Part shown: one piece after another, positions 18,040 through 26,512 of the stretch
How positions within the stretch are numbered: the stretch's first letter is position 1
Layout of the letters: each line of letters begins with the position of its first letter
DNA from: Planctomycetaceae bacterium
GTDB lineage: Bacteria > Planctomycetota > Planctomycetia > Planctomycetales > Planctomycetaceae
Assembly (NCBI GenBank): GCA_029259845.1
Contig: JAJDEI010000158.1
Location: 1-57,559 of the forward strand
Reading direction: 5' to 3'
DNA: 57,559 nt
Notes under the pieces: model-generated
The model's database searches: none
The model's input: the letters and a program-made list of their open reading frames with translations, nothing else
Told to the model about the DNA's origin: nothing
Translations under genes and position numbers: made by a program

Positions 18040-20261
18040 CCACGTCTCTCCCGTTCCATGGCAATGAGGACCCGTTCCAGTAGTCGGGAATGCGGCTGAA
18101 GACCGGCCGGCTGGCGAGCGTCCACGTCGGTGGACTCGCTATCGTTCTTCATTTCCGTGCCGCTTATCTGATGGTCGGACGCAGCATCGCCGGTCGGTTC
18201 AACCGAATCGTCCCGCCGCATCGAATCGGCCGCTGCCGATGAATCCTTGCCGGCGACCATGAAGCGGCTCAGCGCGGCTCGGGCACGTTCCGGCGGTGAC
18301 AGGGGGGGCCCCGGCGCGGCGGCCTTCGCCGGACCGGTCTTCGTCCCGCCGGCCAGTGACGGACCGGTGTTCGTCACGACGTTTCTTTTTGTCGCAACAT
18401 CCCTTCCCTCGGCTCCCGTCTCTGCCATGAAGTGTGGGCCCATCAGCTCGTGTGGGTCGTCGAGCATCAAACGTCGCCGGCCAAGTTCTTCGCCGTGATA
18501 GTCCATCCGGTCCGGGAGTTGCGCCGGCTCTTCGATCATCGGCAAGTCGTTGTTGATGAGACGCTCCAGAACCTGACGGCGCGAAGGGGCGCTCGCCGTT
18601 TCGTCGCCGTTCGCCTGAATCGGCTCCGCAAAAGTCTGTGCTGTGCGATCAATGCGGGTCCAGGCGATGGAAACGGCAAAACACATGGCCGCCAAGGCAA
18701 GGACGCCGATCACGATCGTGGGTGTGCCGACCGCCGCCAACGCCCCGCGCTCGTCGGACGCCGCAGCTGTCGGCGACGGGTCCATCGGTGCAGGAATGGA
18801 ACTGGCCAAGGGCAGGGCGAGCGGCAACTCCGCAGCCGGCTCAAAGTGTGTGGACGCCGCTTTGCCGAGAAGTTTCTCGAAGTCGGGATCACTCGGGTTC
18901 ACGAGTGACGCCAACTTCGGGGGCTCGACCAACGGCGCGAGGTCCAGAAACGGGACTGCGGCGGTCTCGGCAACATCGGTGACGCCAGTGTCTGTGGTGG
19001 CGACGCGTGCCGCGGTCTCATCTCCGGCACGCGCGTCAAAGGGACTGACAAGATCTGCGACGCCTCCACCGGGGTCCGCCGCGCGACCTGCGACCACGGC
19101 GTGATCCAGAGTTTTCGGAGAACTTTTCGGAGAACTTTTCGGCGACTCTGACGGTGAGACCGTCGGTGAGCTTGCTGGTGTGACAGTCGGCAACGCCCCG
19201 GTGGGAATGTCCGGCGCGGCGATCGAATGCGGGCCTTTCACTCGGACTCCACCGTTTGGTTCATGGCCGGCGGAAGCGACGCGGTCTGCTGCCCTCGTCT
19301 GAGATTCGCTCCTCACCCGCACCGGAGAATCGCTCCTCACTCGCACCGAAAAAACCGTCGCGGCGGCAACGAATTGATCATCAAGGACTGAATCAACAGG
19401 CGGTTCGAGGGTCATCGGCATCACGGCGGGAAACCGGGTCTGGGCTGTCGCTTGCGTTCTCGCCAGCGCATCCGCATTCATCGATCCGCGATCGAAGACC
19501 AGAACGTCGCCGTCGGTCAAACGCCCGGGGAGCCCTTCTGCACGGGCAGGACGGGAACGACGGTCCGTGCGAATCACCCGCACCGTCTTGACGACTGCCG
19601 GAGACTGGCGCAGACCATGAACGACATGCGGGACGGTCGCATATCTGCCATCGAGCGTCACGATGACCGGCTGCCGGTCGAGGAGTCCGAGAAACGCGAC
19701 GTACACCGTGTCGGGAACGGACGCGGCCTCGTCTGCCCCGCTTCGGCCATCCGCCACCGTCCGCCGCGAGATGCCGGACAGGTTCGGCTGTCCGTCTTCT
19801 CCGCCCTGAAACACGACGACGTCTCCGGGGAGAAGTGTTTCCGAGGTGTCCGGCGTGAAGAACACGCGAAGCCCCGCGCGGCCATCACGGATGACATGTG
19901 CCATCCGGGTGGCACCGTCGGTCAGGCCCCCCGCACGCTCCACGAGATCCGCCAGGGGAATGCCGGCATCCGGCGAGGAATAAACCCCTCGGTTCTTGAC
20001 CGCTCCCATGATGCCGACGTAGGAAGCGCTCGCCTCAGCCATGCGGCGGTCCCGAACCCCCGCTTCCGGAGTCGCCCTGCGTGCACCAGGCGTTGCAACC
20101 CGTTGTCCTGGGATTGCACCAAGTCCGGGAGCGGCACCCTGTCCGGAGGCGGAACCGAAGCCCAACGTCACCAGGAGCGCAGCAAGAAGGCACAGGCAGT
20201 GCCGCCAGTGACTCCGGGACGAGCGGATGGGCCGCCGATCACAATGTTTGTTGCTTATCAT
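18036..20261 (-). CDS. Bitopic envelope protein with two SLBB-like domains and a long cytoplasmic tail
   Basis: 741 residues from ATG 20,261 (MISNKHC), chosen because it is followed at once by a signal peptide (leucine-rich core about residues 22-40); the frame is open 128 codons further upstream. Two SLBB/beta-grasp-like domains follow: about 78-150 (VGIMGAVKNRGVY, LVERAGGLTDGA, LLPGDVVVFQGG) and 183-262 (VYVAFLGLLDRQPV, HGLRQSPAV, LTDGDVLVFDRG). A Ser/Pro/Ala-rich linker contains short tandem repeats (SSPKSSPK; VRVRSDSPVRVRSES). A single membrane helix is near 508-533 (IVIGVLALAAMCFAVSIAW) and about 208 residues follow, including RRQVLERLINNDLPMIEEP. SLBB domains occur in polysaccharide export and cell-envelope proteins. 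It is coupled to the actin-like ATPase gene by a 4-base overlap. Confidence 0.75.
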   Translation of the reverse strand: MISNKHCDRRPIRSSRSHWRHCLCLLAALLVTLGFGSASGQGAAPGLGAIPGQRVATPGARRATPEAGVRDRRMAEASASYVGIMGAVKNRGVYSSPDAGIPLADLVERAGGLTDGATRMAHVIRDGRAGLRVFFTPDTSETLLPGDVVVFQGGEDGQPNLSGISRRTVADGRSGADEAASVPDTVYVAFLGLLDRQPVIVTLDGRYATVPHVVHGLRQSPAVVKTVRVIRTDRRSRPARAEGLPGRLTDGDVLVFDRGSMNADALARTQATAQTRFPAVMPMTLEPPVDSVLDDQFVAAATVFSVRVRSDSPVRVRSESQTRAADRVASAGHEPNGGVRVKGPHSIAAPDIPTGALPTVTPASSPTVSPSESPKSSPKSSPKTLDHAVVAGRAADPGGGVADLVSPFDARAGDETAARVATTDTGVTDVAETAAVPFLDLAPLVEPPKLASLVNPSDPDFEKLLGKAASTHFEPAAELPLALPLASSIPAPMDPSPTAAASDERGALAAVGTPTIVIGVLALAAMCFAVSIAWTRIDRTAQTFAEPIQANGDETASAPSRRQVLERLINNDLPMIEEPAQLPDRMDYHGEELGRRRLMLDDPHELMGPHFMAETGAEGRDVATKRNVVTNTGPSLAGGTKTGPAKAAAPGPPLSPPERARAALSRFMVAGKDSSAAADSMRRDDSVEPTGDAASDHQISGTEMKNDSESTDVDARQPAGLQPHSRLLERVLIAMERERRG

Positions 20262-20565
20262 GAACGGCACCTCGATCTTCGAGATCCTTCCGCGCAGAAC
20301 CCCTCCCCGAATCGCGAAAGCATCGCGTATACTTGGGATAATCGGCCTACGAGTCACAATCGCATCACAGAATTCCAGTTCGTGCTCGATGTTCACTGGA
20401 AAAGAAACCCTTCCTAACCCATTATCGTTAGCGATGATATGATGTTCCCGCGCGGTCGCTGGGCTTTGGCGCCGGCCCGGGATCAACTGCGTAGTCGTGA
20501 GCCAGACAGACAGCCGCCTGTTTCTGGCCCCCTGTTTACGGCTCGAAGTGAGGTTTCCAACAGCC
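20262..20565. other. 304-base divergent intergenic region
   Basis: Lies between the minus-strand SLBB/ATPase pair and the plus-strand RsbW-like gene and so must hold both promoters. A/T-richer patches near 20,330-20,342 (GTATACTTGGGATAAT) and 20,428-20,452 (TTATCGTTAGCGATGATATG) are possible promoter regions, the second also containing a small inverted repeat CTAAC...GTTAG-like word. None is convincing enough to call a start site. Confidence 0.4.
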
Positions 20566-21255
20566 ATGACTGCGGACGGCTCCCAGCATCGAAACGACGG
20601 TCTGAATCCGTCCTCTGCGCGCTCACCCTCCGTGCGACCAGGCAACCGTCAAGCGTCCGCGAACGAGCGGCTGCGGGAAATGTCCTGGCCTCACGCCGAC
20701 TTGGGCGCGTGCCCTCCCAAGGACCGGTCCCGGCTGCTCGGCGAAATCACCGCCTCTGAGTTTGTGCTCATTATCGGGAACGATCTCCGCCTGATCCCTT
20801 TGCTCGTCGATTCGTTGTCGCAACGGTTTGTGGACTTCGGGATCTGTGATCGCGGTGCCGCCGGGCGGCTCGGCGTGGCGGTTGGAGAAGCAGTCGTCAA
20901 TGCGATCGTGCATGGAAACCTGGAAGTCGGCTCCGAGATTCGCGACGATCCGGGGGACCTTTACGAGAAACTGATTGAGGCCCGCCGTCTTGATCCCCGC
21001 TTTCGCAAGCGGCGGATCCGACTCCTCTGCGAATTCAGCGACCAGCAGGGGAAGATCAGCGTCCGCGACGAAGGTCCCGGGTTCGATGTCTCGAAGGTTC
21101 CCGACCCCACCCAGGACGCCAACCTGTCCCTCCCCTATGGCCGCGGCATCCTGCTCATCCGTGCGTTCTTCGACGAAGTTGACTACAGTCCCAAAGGCGA
21201 CTCCGTCACCATGCTCAAACGCCGGTCCGATCCTGCCGGAGCAACCCGACCGTGA
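20566..21255 (+). CDS. RsbW/SpoIIAB-like anti-sigma factor serine kinase
   Basis: 229 residues from ATG 20,566; a GTG at 20,497 gives 23 more. The N-terminal ~60 residues are polar and low-complexity. The GHKL ATPase fold follows with all boxes: N-box EAVVNAIVHGNLEVG, G1 box VRDEGPGFD, and G2 box YGRGILLIRAFFDEV. Between N-box and G1 lies an insert of about 30 charged residues (including DLYEKLIEARRLDPRF) that is longer than in classical RsbW. Such proteins phosphorylate STAS antagonists and sequester sigma factors, or act as output domains of phosphatases. The nearest STAS protein is at 9509-9898 and the nearest sigma factor at 12,514-13,095; neither is adjacent. Confidence 0.85.
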   Translation: MTADGSQHRNDGLNPSSARSPSVRPGNRQASANERLREMSWPHADLGACPPKDRSRLLGEITASEFVLIIGNDLRLIPLLVDSLSQRFVDFGICDRGAAGRLGVAVGEAVVNAIVHGNLEVGSEIRDDPGDLYEKLIEARRLDPRFRKRRIRLLCEFSDQQGKISVRDEGPGFDVSKVPDPTQDANLSLPYGRGILLIRAFFDEVDYSPKGDSVTMLKRRSDPAGATRP

Positions 21256-21475
21256 GGTTCAGAACCACGCACGACGCAGCGAACATCAATCGAGCACCGA
21301 ACGACGGTACCGAAAAACGCCAGGATCGCTGATTCACAGTTAACGAAACCGTGAGACCTGTCGTCGAAAAGGCGAAATCGAAATCTCAGTTTGACAATCT
21401 GAAATCTGAAATCTGACATCCCCGATCTGCAACCTGAGACTTGCCGTTCCACGCGAATCGCACGGAGGAATTCCG

Positions 21476-22924
21476 ATGAAGGCTTCGATCCTCGGTTATC
21501 TCTGCTTTGTGGGGGCCGCGACGTTCACGACGGTCGTGCACGGGCAGGAGTCTTCGCCTCCGGCCAGCGCTTCGCCGGGTGCCTCGGACCACGCGCAACT
21601 CAAGCGGGATGCGGATGCGGCCTATCGAAAACGGGACTTCGCCGCCACCGTCCGGCTGACGTCGCAAGTTCTCGCCGACGCACCGACCGATGCCGTCGCC
21701 TTGTACCTGCGCGGCAGCGCGCGGGTCGAGCAGGGTATCGCCGCCGAGGACGCCAAACTGGTCCGTGAAGGGGTCGATGATGCCCGCCGCGCCATTCAGG
21801 CGAACCGTGCCAAAAACCCGAATTTCTACCTGCCCTACTTGTACGGCATGGCTCATCTGACCGCTCTGGAAGGAGACAAGAGCCATGCGGAAACGGCGGT
21901 GGCCGTTGCGACCAAGGTGGCCGCCCGCCCGGGCCTCGCCGCCGGTCCCAAGAGCAATATCCTGTACCAACGGGCCGTCGCCCATTCCAAGCTCGAAGAT
22001 TATCGCAGTGCCGCAGACGATTTCCGGCAGACGTTGGTGCTCGCCCCGGACCATCTGGCGGCCAGCATGGCTCTCGCCGACGTTCTGGCCCGCGGCGGCG
22101 AGATACAGGCAGCTGGGGAAGCCTACACGGCCGCCGTTGAACGCTTCCCGGACAATCCGCTTGTCTACAACAATCGCGGGACGTTCTATCAGTCGCAAAA
22201 GCGGCATGCCGACGCGATTGCCGACTTCACACGGTCCCTCGAACTCAATCCGCGTCAGATCGAGGCCGCTCTCAACCGTGGATTTGCGCGGCTCAGCAAC
22301 GGCGACTACCCGGACGCGCAAGCCGACTTTGCACATGTCATTGAAATGCAGCCGGACCATGCGCCGGCCCGTAGCCTGCTGGCCACCTCCGAGCTGCTTC
22401 AAGACAACATTCAGGGCGCCTTGCAGGATTATCTCAAGGTGATCGAACTCCGACCTTCGTATGCTCCCGCCAGAGCCGACATCGGATTCGCCTACTTCTT
22501 CGCTCGCCACTACGACACAGCCGCCCAGGCATTCGAGCAGGCGCTGACCCTCGCTCCGGAGTCCAGGTATCTCGTCCCCTGGCGATATGCGGCCCTGTCA
22601 CTCGCCGGACATCAGGAGGCGGCCAACCAGGCGTACCGTTCCATCGCGGAAAAGCCAGCCGACAATCGCGACTGGTTCGACCTGCTCACCCTGTTTTTCA
22701 TGGGAGAATTGCAAGAACCCGACCTGCTGGCCTCGATCGATTCTCAGAACACGGACCTGCGGGACGCCCAACTGTGCGAAGCCTATTATTTTATCGGCCT
22801 CCGTCTGCAGAAAGACGGGCAGGGTGATCCGGCCCGCTACTTCCATCGGGCCGTGGAGTCACGCTCGACCCAGCTCTCCGCCTACCGCGCCGCAACAATC
22901 GAGCTCAACCGCATCCGGCAATGA
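21476..22924 (+). CDS. Secreted tetratricopeptide-repeat protein
   Basis: 482 residues. A signal peptide (MKASILGYLCFVGAATF, ending near VHGQ) is followed by TPR units over most of the length, for example AAYRKRDFAATVRLTSQVL, NNRGTFYQSQKRHADAIADF with SLELNP, LNRGFARLSNGDYPDAQADF, and YFFARHYDTAAQAFEQAL with LTLAPE. TPR arrays form protein-binding superhelices, so this is a scaffold or co-chaperone outside the cytoplasm. The initial ATG at 21,476 follows GGAGGAATTCCG, an excellent ribosome-binding site. It is monocistronic, followed by a pair of REP-like palindromes that may end its transcript. Confidence 0.85.
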   Translation: MKASILGYLCFVGAATFTTVVHGQESSPPASASPGASDHAQLKRDADAAYRKRDFAATVRLTSQVLADAPTDAVALYLRGSARVEQGIAAEDAKLVREGVDDARRAIQANRAKNPNFYLPYLYGMAHLTALEGDKSHAETAVAVATKVAARPGLAAGPKSNILYQRAVAHSKLEDYRSAADDFRQTLVLAPDHLAASMALADVLARGGEIQAAGEAYTAAVERFPDNPLVYNNRGTFYQSQKRHADAIADFTRSLELNPRQIEAALNRGFARLSNGDYPDAQADFAHVIEMQPDHAPARSLLATSELLQDNIQGALQDYLKVIELRPSYAPARADIGFAYFFARHYDTAAQAFEQALTLAPESRYLVPWRYAALSLAGHQEAANQAYRSIAEKPADNRDWFDLLTLFFMGELQEPDLLASIDSQNTDLRDAQLCEAYYFIGLRLQKDGQGDPARYFHRAVESRSTQLSAYRAATIELNRIRQ

Positions 22925-22966
22925 GACTCCGGCACGAATGTCGAGCGTACGGTCCTCATTCCCACG

Positions 22967-23028
22967 CCGACGGCTTTGCCGTCGGACTGCGGCGTAAGGG
23001 GTAACCGATAGACGGCAAAGCCGTCGGC
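22967..23028. repeat. REP-like palindrome pair CCGACGGCTTTGCCGTCGG
   Basis: A palindromic 19-mer CCGACGGCTTTGCCGTCGG at 22,967-22,985 and an inverted partner GACGGCAAAGCCGTCGGC at 23,011-23,028. The same palindrome type recurs at 45,790-45,807, 46,798-46,816 with 46,883-46,900, and 51,235-51,251. The pairing in head-to-head orientation with a short spacer resembles bacterial REP/BIME arrays. It sits between convergent genes, where it can form strong RNA hairpins in both directions. Confidence 0.75.
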
Positions 23029-23092
23029 TTGGGAGACGAAACGCCACGATGGCTGCGATTTCCGGGCACGTCCGGACGGGTAAGCGGAACGG

Positions 23093-23368
23093 TCACCTGC
23101 GGCTCTTGACGAGCACCCAGGAGTCGTCATTGACGGCCAGCATGTGATATTCCCAAGTGCCGTCAGCGCGTCTAAATCGGCAATCGATCAACGGCAGGCC
23201 CCACTCGTCGATCTCGTAGATGCGCTGCGAATAGCCTCTTGCGATCAGTCGCTTGTACAAGCGGCGCGTGTCGGGGTGAAAAGTATAACCCGGTTCGTCG
23301 ACTCCGCTGGGCATCCGCACAATGCGGATTCGATCACCGACTCTCAGCTTTCGCCACGGCTCGATCAC
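23093..23368 (-). CDS. Small conserved protein of unknown function
   Basis: 91 residues from a GTG at 23,368. The sequence is compact and rich in aromatic and basic residues: IEPWRKLRVGDRIRIVRMP, then HPDTRRLYKRLIARG, YEIDEWGLPLIDCRFR and a C-terminal beta strand HMLAVNDDSWVLVK. The RVGDRIRIV segment suggests a small SH3-like barrel, but I cannot name a family. I recall similar short proteins in other planctomycetes, so a genuine gene is likely. It is 39 bases beyond the end of the KAS-like gene (on the same strand and downstream of it), so the two may share a transcript. Confidence 0.65.
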   Translation of the reverse strand: MIEPWRKLRVGDRIRIVRMPSGVDEPGYTFHPDTRRLYKRLIARGYSQRIYEIDEWGLPLIDCRFRRADGTWEYHMLAVNDDSWVLVKSRR

Positions 23369-23407
23369 GGCAACGTTTCGGAGATGATTGTGCCCAGGTG
23401 AAACAGC

Positions 23408-24712
23408 TCAGTCGCATTGGACGATCACGGCGCTGGCTTGTCCGAACCGGGTGAGGTTCAGGTTGAGCACGCTCCGCAGTTTTGTTGATCGCGGTTCGCC
23501 CCGGACGATGTTCAAGTTGCACTGGGGATCGGGCGTGTCGCAGTGCAGGGTGGGGGGGATGACTCCGTGCTGCAGCGCGAGCAGGGATCCCGCCAGTTCG
23601 AGTGTCCCGCTGCCGGCTGCTGAGTTTCCGATCGCCCCTTTCAGAGAAGTGACCGGGATTTCGGCTCCGCGCGCCCCGAAGACCTCATGGATCGCTTGTG
23701 CCTCTTCGAGGTCAATGCGAGGTGATCCCAGTCCGTGGGCGTTGACGTGTCCGATGTCGTCCGGAGAGAGGTCGGCCGATCGCAGAGCGGCGCGCATCGC
23801 GTTCACAGCCGCCTGTTTGAAATTGCCTTCCACGCAGGACGATCCCCCGCCGCTCAGGCGACCGAGAATCGTCGCTCCCCGCGCCCGGGCGTGCCCTTCT
23901 TCCTCCAGGATCAACGAGCAGGCCCCTTCAGCAGCGACCTCTCCGGTTCGCTCCGTATCGAAAGGGCGGCAACTGGCAGCCGGGTCCTCGGCGCGGTAAC
24001 CCAACTCCTGCCATAGCGCGGCGAGAATCACTTTGAACTGATGCAGCCTCGCCCCAGTCGCCCCGGCGATCATCACATCGGCGGCCCCTCGCTGAATCAC
24101 GTGCAGCGCTTCCCGCATCGCCAAGTTGCCGGACGCTTCGTTTTGGGTCACCGAGTTACTCGGCCCGTGGGCATCGACAAATATGGCGATGTGGCACGCC
24201 GGCATGTTGGGGAGGTATTTCAGCAACCAGAGCGGCTCCATTTTGGAAAGGCCGTGTTTGGCCCAACGCTGCATCACAAACCTGCGGTCCTCGTCCACAC
24301 AATTCCAACAGGGGTCGTTGAGCTGGGTGGGCGGGCTGTACATCAGATTGGCGCCGAAGTCGACGCCGATCCGGTCGTGGTCCAGGGACTCCAGGTCAAG
24401 CGCTGAGTCTTCGACGGCCATCATTGCCGACGCGGTCCCCATCTGAATGTCGCGGCACATCACCTTGATGCTTTTTCGCTGATTCTTGGGGACCCACTGA
24501 CGGGCGACTTTCTCGTTGAAGTCGGCCACCTCGGCACCGACGAAACCGCCGGGAATGGATTTCTCCCCGTGGAACTGGTGTTCGACGGGGCCGACGCCGC
24601 TTCTGGCCGCCGCGAGGTTCACCCAGAACGTCTCCCGGCCGATCCCGATCGGACTGATGACCCCAACACCGGTGATGACGACGCGGCGGTCAGGAGTGTG
24701 GCGCTGACTCAT
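23408..24712 (-). CDS. Beta-ketoacyl-ACP synthase-like protein lacking the catalytic cysteine
   Basis: 434 residues from ATG 24,712 (MSQRHTPDRR). The thiolase/KAS II (FabF) fold is plain: RRVVITGVGVISPIG at the start, GPSNSVTQNEASGNLAM in the nucleophile region, HVNAHGLGSPRIDL and SLKGAIGNSAAGSG near the end. In active enzymes the nucleophile region reads T-A-C-S/A and the last motif has K-x-x-x-G-H. Here the Cys position falls in QNEAS, and the His after the Lys motif is Asn (AIGN). The first His (NAHG) is kept. Decarboxylative condensation is therefore unlikely. It may act like a chain-length factor partner or bind acyl groups. It is not clustered with fatty-acid genes. Confidence 0.85.
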   Translation of the reverse strand: MSQRHTPDRRVVITGVGVISPIGIGRETFWVNLAAARSGVGPVEHQFHGEKSIPGGFVGAEVADFNEKVARQWVPKNQRKSIKVMCRDIQMGTASAMMAVEDSALDLESLDHDRIGVDFGANLMYSPPTQLNDPCWNCVDEDRRFVMQRWAKHGLSKMEPLWLLKYLPNMPACHIAIFVDAHGPSNSVTQNEASGNLAMREALHVIQRGAADVMIAGATGARLHQFKVILAALWQELGYRAEDPAASCRPFDTERTGEVAAEGACSLILEEEGHARARGATILGRLSGGGSSCVEGNFKQAAVNAMRAALRSADLSPDDIGHVNAHGLGSPRIDLEEAQAIHEVFGARGAEIPVTSLKGAIGNSAAGSGTLELAGSLLALQHGVIPPTLHCDTPDPQCNLNIVRGEPRSTKLRSVLNLNLTRFGQASAVIVQCD

Positions 24713-25367
24713 ACTTCCGTGGATGCCTCGATGAAATGACGGCTGCCGGCGACTGAAATCGAACGTCTGTGCAGTGCCCCGTCCTGCCGAAGCAGGGCCG
24801 TGCTGCCGAAGCAGGGCCACTCCACTTTCAGCTTGTCGGATTTCCGTCTGATACCCCGGCGAACTTCGCAGCGTTCGTTTGTCGCGTTTGTCGCCGAGTT
24901 CATCGCCAAACGGCGCGACACGCTGCCCGGCCAACCCCTCGCGACACGTTGCCCCGGTGAACAATGATGACCTTAAGGGATACCTGTTCTCAGCCCAAGC
25001 GTCAACGGTTGTTCCGCAGGGCCGTTCAAAGATTGAAGCTGGGGAACCTCGTCACCCGAAGCGTCAGCGAGGGACGAATCGCTCACTCACGTTCGCTTCC
25101 TCGCTGACGCTTCGGGTTACCATTGAGCTTGTCCCGGTCGGTCTTCTCCAAAGTGAAACTTTGAATGGCCCTTGGTTGTTCCGCAACCGACGGGCATTTG
25201 AAGGGCAGGAGCCGGTTGGTGGCGCGGCGTCTAACCATTCAGACCTGGGTGTCGCGACGGGTGATCGCATAACGGAGAGATGGAGTGACGGGGCACTGAT
25301 TCGCTGCGCGCCGGGAAGCTCTCCCGAACTTTGTTTCGAACAGTCCCGGCACAATCTCACGCCGCGC
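24713..25367. other. 655-base region between the KAS-like gene and ltaE
   Basis: No gene. The proximal part contains a short tandem duplication of TGCCGAAGCAGGGCC at about 24,784-24,818. The R2 mobile element with its target duplications occupies 25,008-25,183 (listed separately). The last ~180 bases before ltaE ends include TTTCGAACAGTCCCGGC near 25,335, a word found again in nearly the same form near 57,366 (TTCGTAACAGTCCCGGC), which suggests a further old repeat. Confidence 0.5.
25018..25173. mobile_element. R2 element, copy 1: 156-bp MITE-like element with 10-bp target duplication
   Basis: Ends are CAGGGCCGTTCAAAG (25,018) and, inverted, AAGGGCCATTCAAAG (up to 25,173). The element is flanked by perfect direct repeats GGTTGTTCCG at 25,008-25,017 and 25,174-25,183. 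Inside is a perfect 19-bp stem, ACCCGAAGCGTCAGCGAGG at 25,055-25,073 and its complement at 25,100-25,118, with a 26-base loop. It has no transposase and no room for one. A second copy, about 95% identical and in the opposite orientation, lies at 43,123-43,279. If the terminal G belongs to the element, the duplication is 9 bp. Confidence 0.9.
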
Positions 25368-26417
25368 TTACGTCCTGCGCTGCCCGACAACCGCGCGGAG
25401 GATTTGGGCCGCCTCAAGCACTTGTTCCCGGTCGAGATCGAGGTGCATGCAGGCACGCAACAGCCGTGGACCCAGGTCGTACAATCGAACGCCCCGTTCT
25501 CCGAGTCGCTTGACGAGCGATTCCGCCGGTCCCCTGTCCGGGTCCAGTTCGAAGAACACAAGATTCGTTTCGACCGTGTCCAGGTCGACCGACACCCCGT
25601 CGATCGTCGCCACTTCCGCAGCGAACAGGCGCGCGAGATCGTGATCCTCAGCAAGCCGGTCAACATGATGATCGAGGGCGTACACAGCCGCCGCTGCGAC
25701 GATGCCCGCCTGTCGCAGCGCCCCGCCGAACAGCTTGCGGGCCCGCCGCGCACGGCCAATGGTCTCCGACGAACCGAGCAGGACCGACCCCATCGGACAG
25801 CCCAGGCCTTTCGAAAAACAGATCGAAATCGTGTCGGTACATTTGCCGATGTCGGCGGGCGAGTCTCCGGTGGCGACGCACGCATTGAACAGCCGTGCCC
25901 CGTCGAGGTGGACCTTCCATCCGTGCTCGCGGGCCCACTGGCCGACCCTTTGCAACTGTTCGAGCGGATATGTCCGCCCGCCGCCCAGGTTGGTCGGGTT
26001 CTCCAAAGACAGCAGCCGCGTCGGGCTGAAGTGCTGGTCGATTGGCCGCCACGCCTGTTCCAGGTGTTCGATATCCAACCGCCCACATTCGCCCGCAATC
26101 GTGCGGACGCTCACGCCGGACAGGGCCGCCGGGGCACCCGCTTCATAATTGCCGATGTGCGACGTCTGCTCGGCCAGCAGCTCATCGCCGGCCGTGCAAT
26201 GCGCCCAGACACCCATCTGATTCGACTGCGTTCCCGAACAGGCAAAGACCGCCGCCTCCTTCCCGAACAGTTCCCGCATGCGGGCTTCCAACCGATTGAC
26301 CGTCGGATCTTCACCCACCATGTCATCCCCAACTTCCGCGTTGGCCATCGCCTCCCGCATCGCGGGCGTGGGCCGGGTCACGGTATCACTGCGGAGATCA
26401 ATCGGTGGCAGAGGCAT
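25368..26417 (-). CDS. ltaE: Low-specificity L-threonine aldolase
   Basis: 349 residues, the family length. It is a PLP enzyme that splits L-threonine/allo-threonine to glycine and acetaldehyde. Signatures: [22 protein letters not shown] at the start, [36 protein letters not shown], the [10 protein letters not shown] loop, [11 protein letters not shown] with the PLP-ring Asp, and [14 protein letters not shown], whose Lys (near residue 203) should form the Schiff base. The GntG-type beta-eliminating/aldolase branch is an alternative. It is divergent from hisD with 95 bases between the start codons. Confidence 0.93.
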   Translation of the reverse strand: MPLPPIDLRSDTVTRPTPAMREAMANAEVGDDMVGEDPTVNRLEARMRELFGKEAAVFACSGTQSNQMGVWAHCTAGDELLAEQTSHIGNYEAGAPAALSGVSVRTIAGECGRLDIEHLEQAWRPIDQHFSPTRLLSLENPTNLGGGRTYPLEQLQRVGQWAREHGWKVHLDGARLFNACVATGDSPADIGKCTDTISICFSKGLGCPMGSVLLGSSETIGRARRARKLFGGALRQAGIVAAAAVYALDHHVDRLAEDHDLARLFAAEVATIDGVSVDLDTVETNLVFFELDPDRGPAESLVKRLGERGVRLYDLGPRLLRACMHLDLDREQVLEAAQILRAVVGQRRT

Positions 26418-26512
26418 TGAAACAGCTCAGGGATCGGCGGGGAGGGTTTGCCGATGAGCATCCAGTATCTAACATCAAACATCAAGCGACAATCACACCC
26501 ATTATTCACGCC

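Noticed and set aside
17005-20261. Type IV pilus (pilM-like) operon
   Set aside because: PilM-like ATPases occur with pilN/O/P/Q; none of these is present, so only the ATPase fold is claimed.
23408-24964. An 84-codon extension of the beta-ketoacyl-synthase gene up to 24,964
   Set aside because: No similarity to the family begins before MSQRHTPDRR, and the extension runs through short repeats.
24879-26420. A 513-codon plus-strand open frame
   Set aside because: It runs opposite to the well-supported ltaE and through the R2 element; high GC makes antisense frames long by chance.
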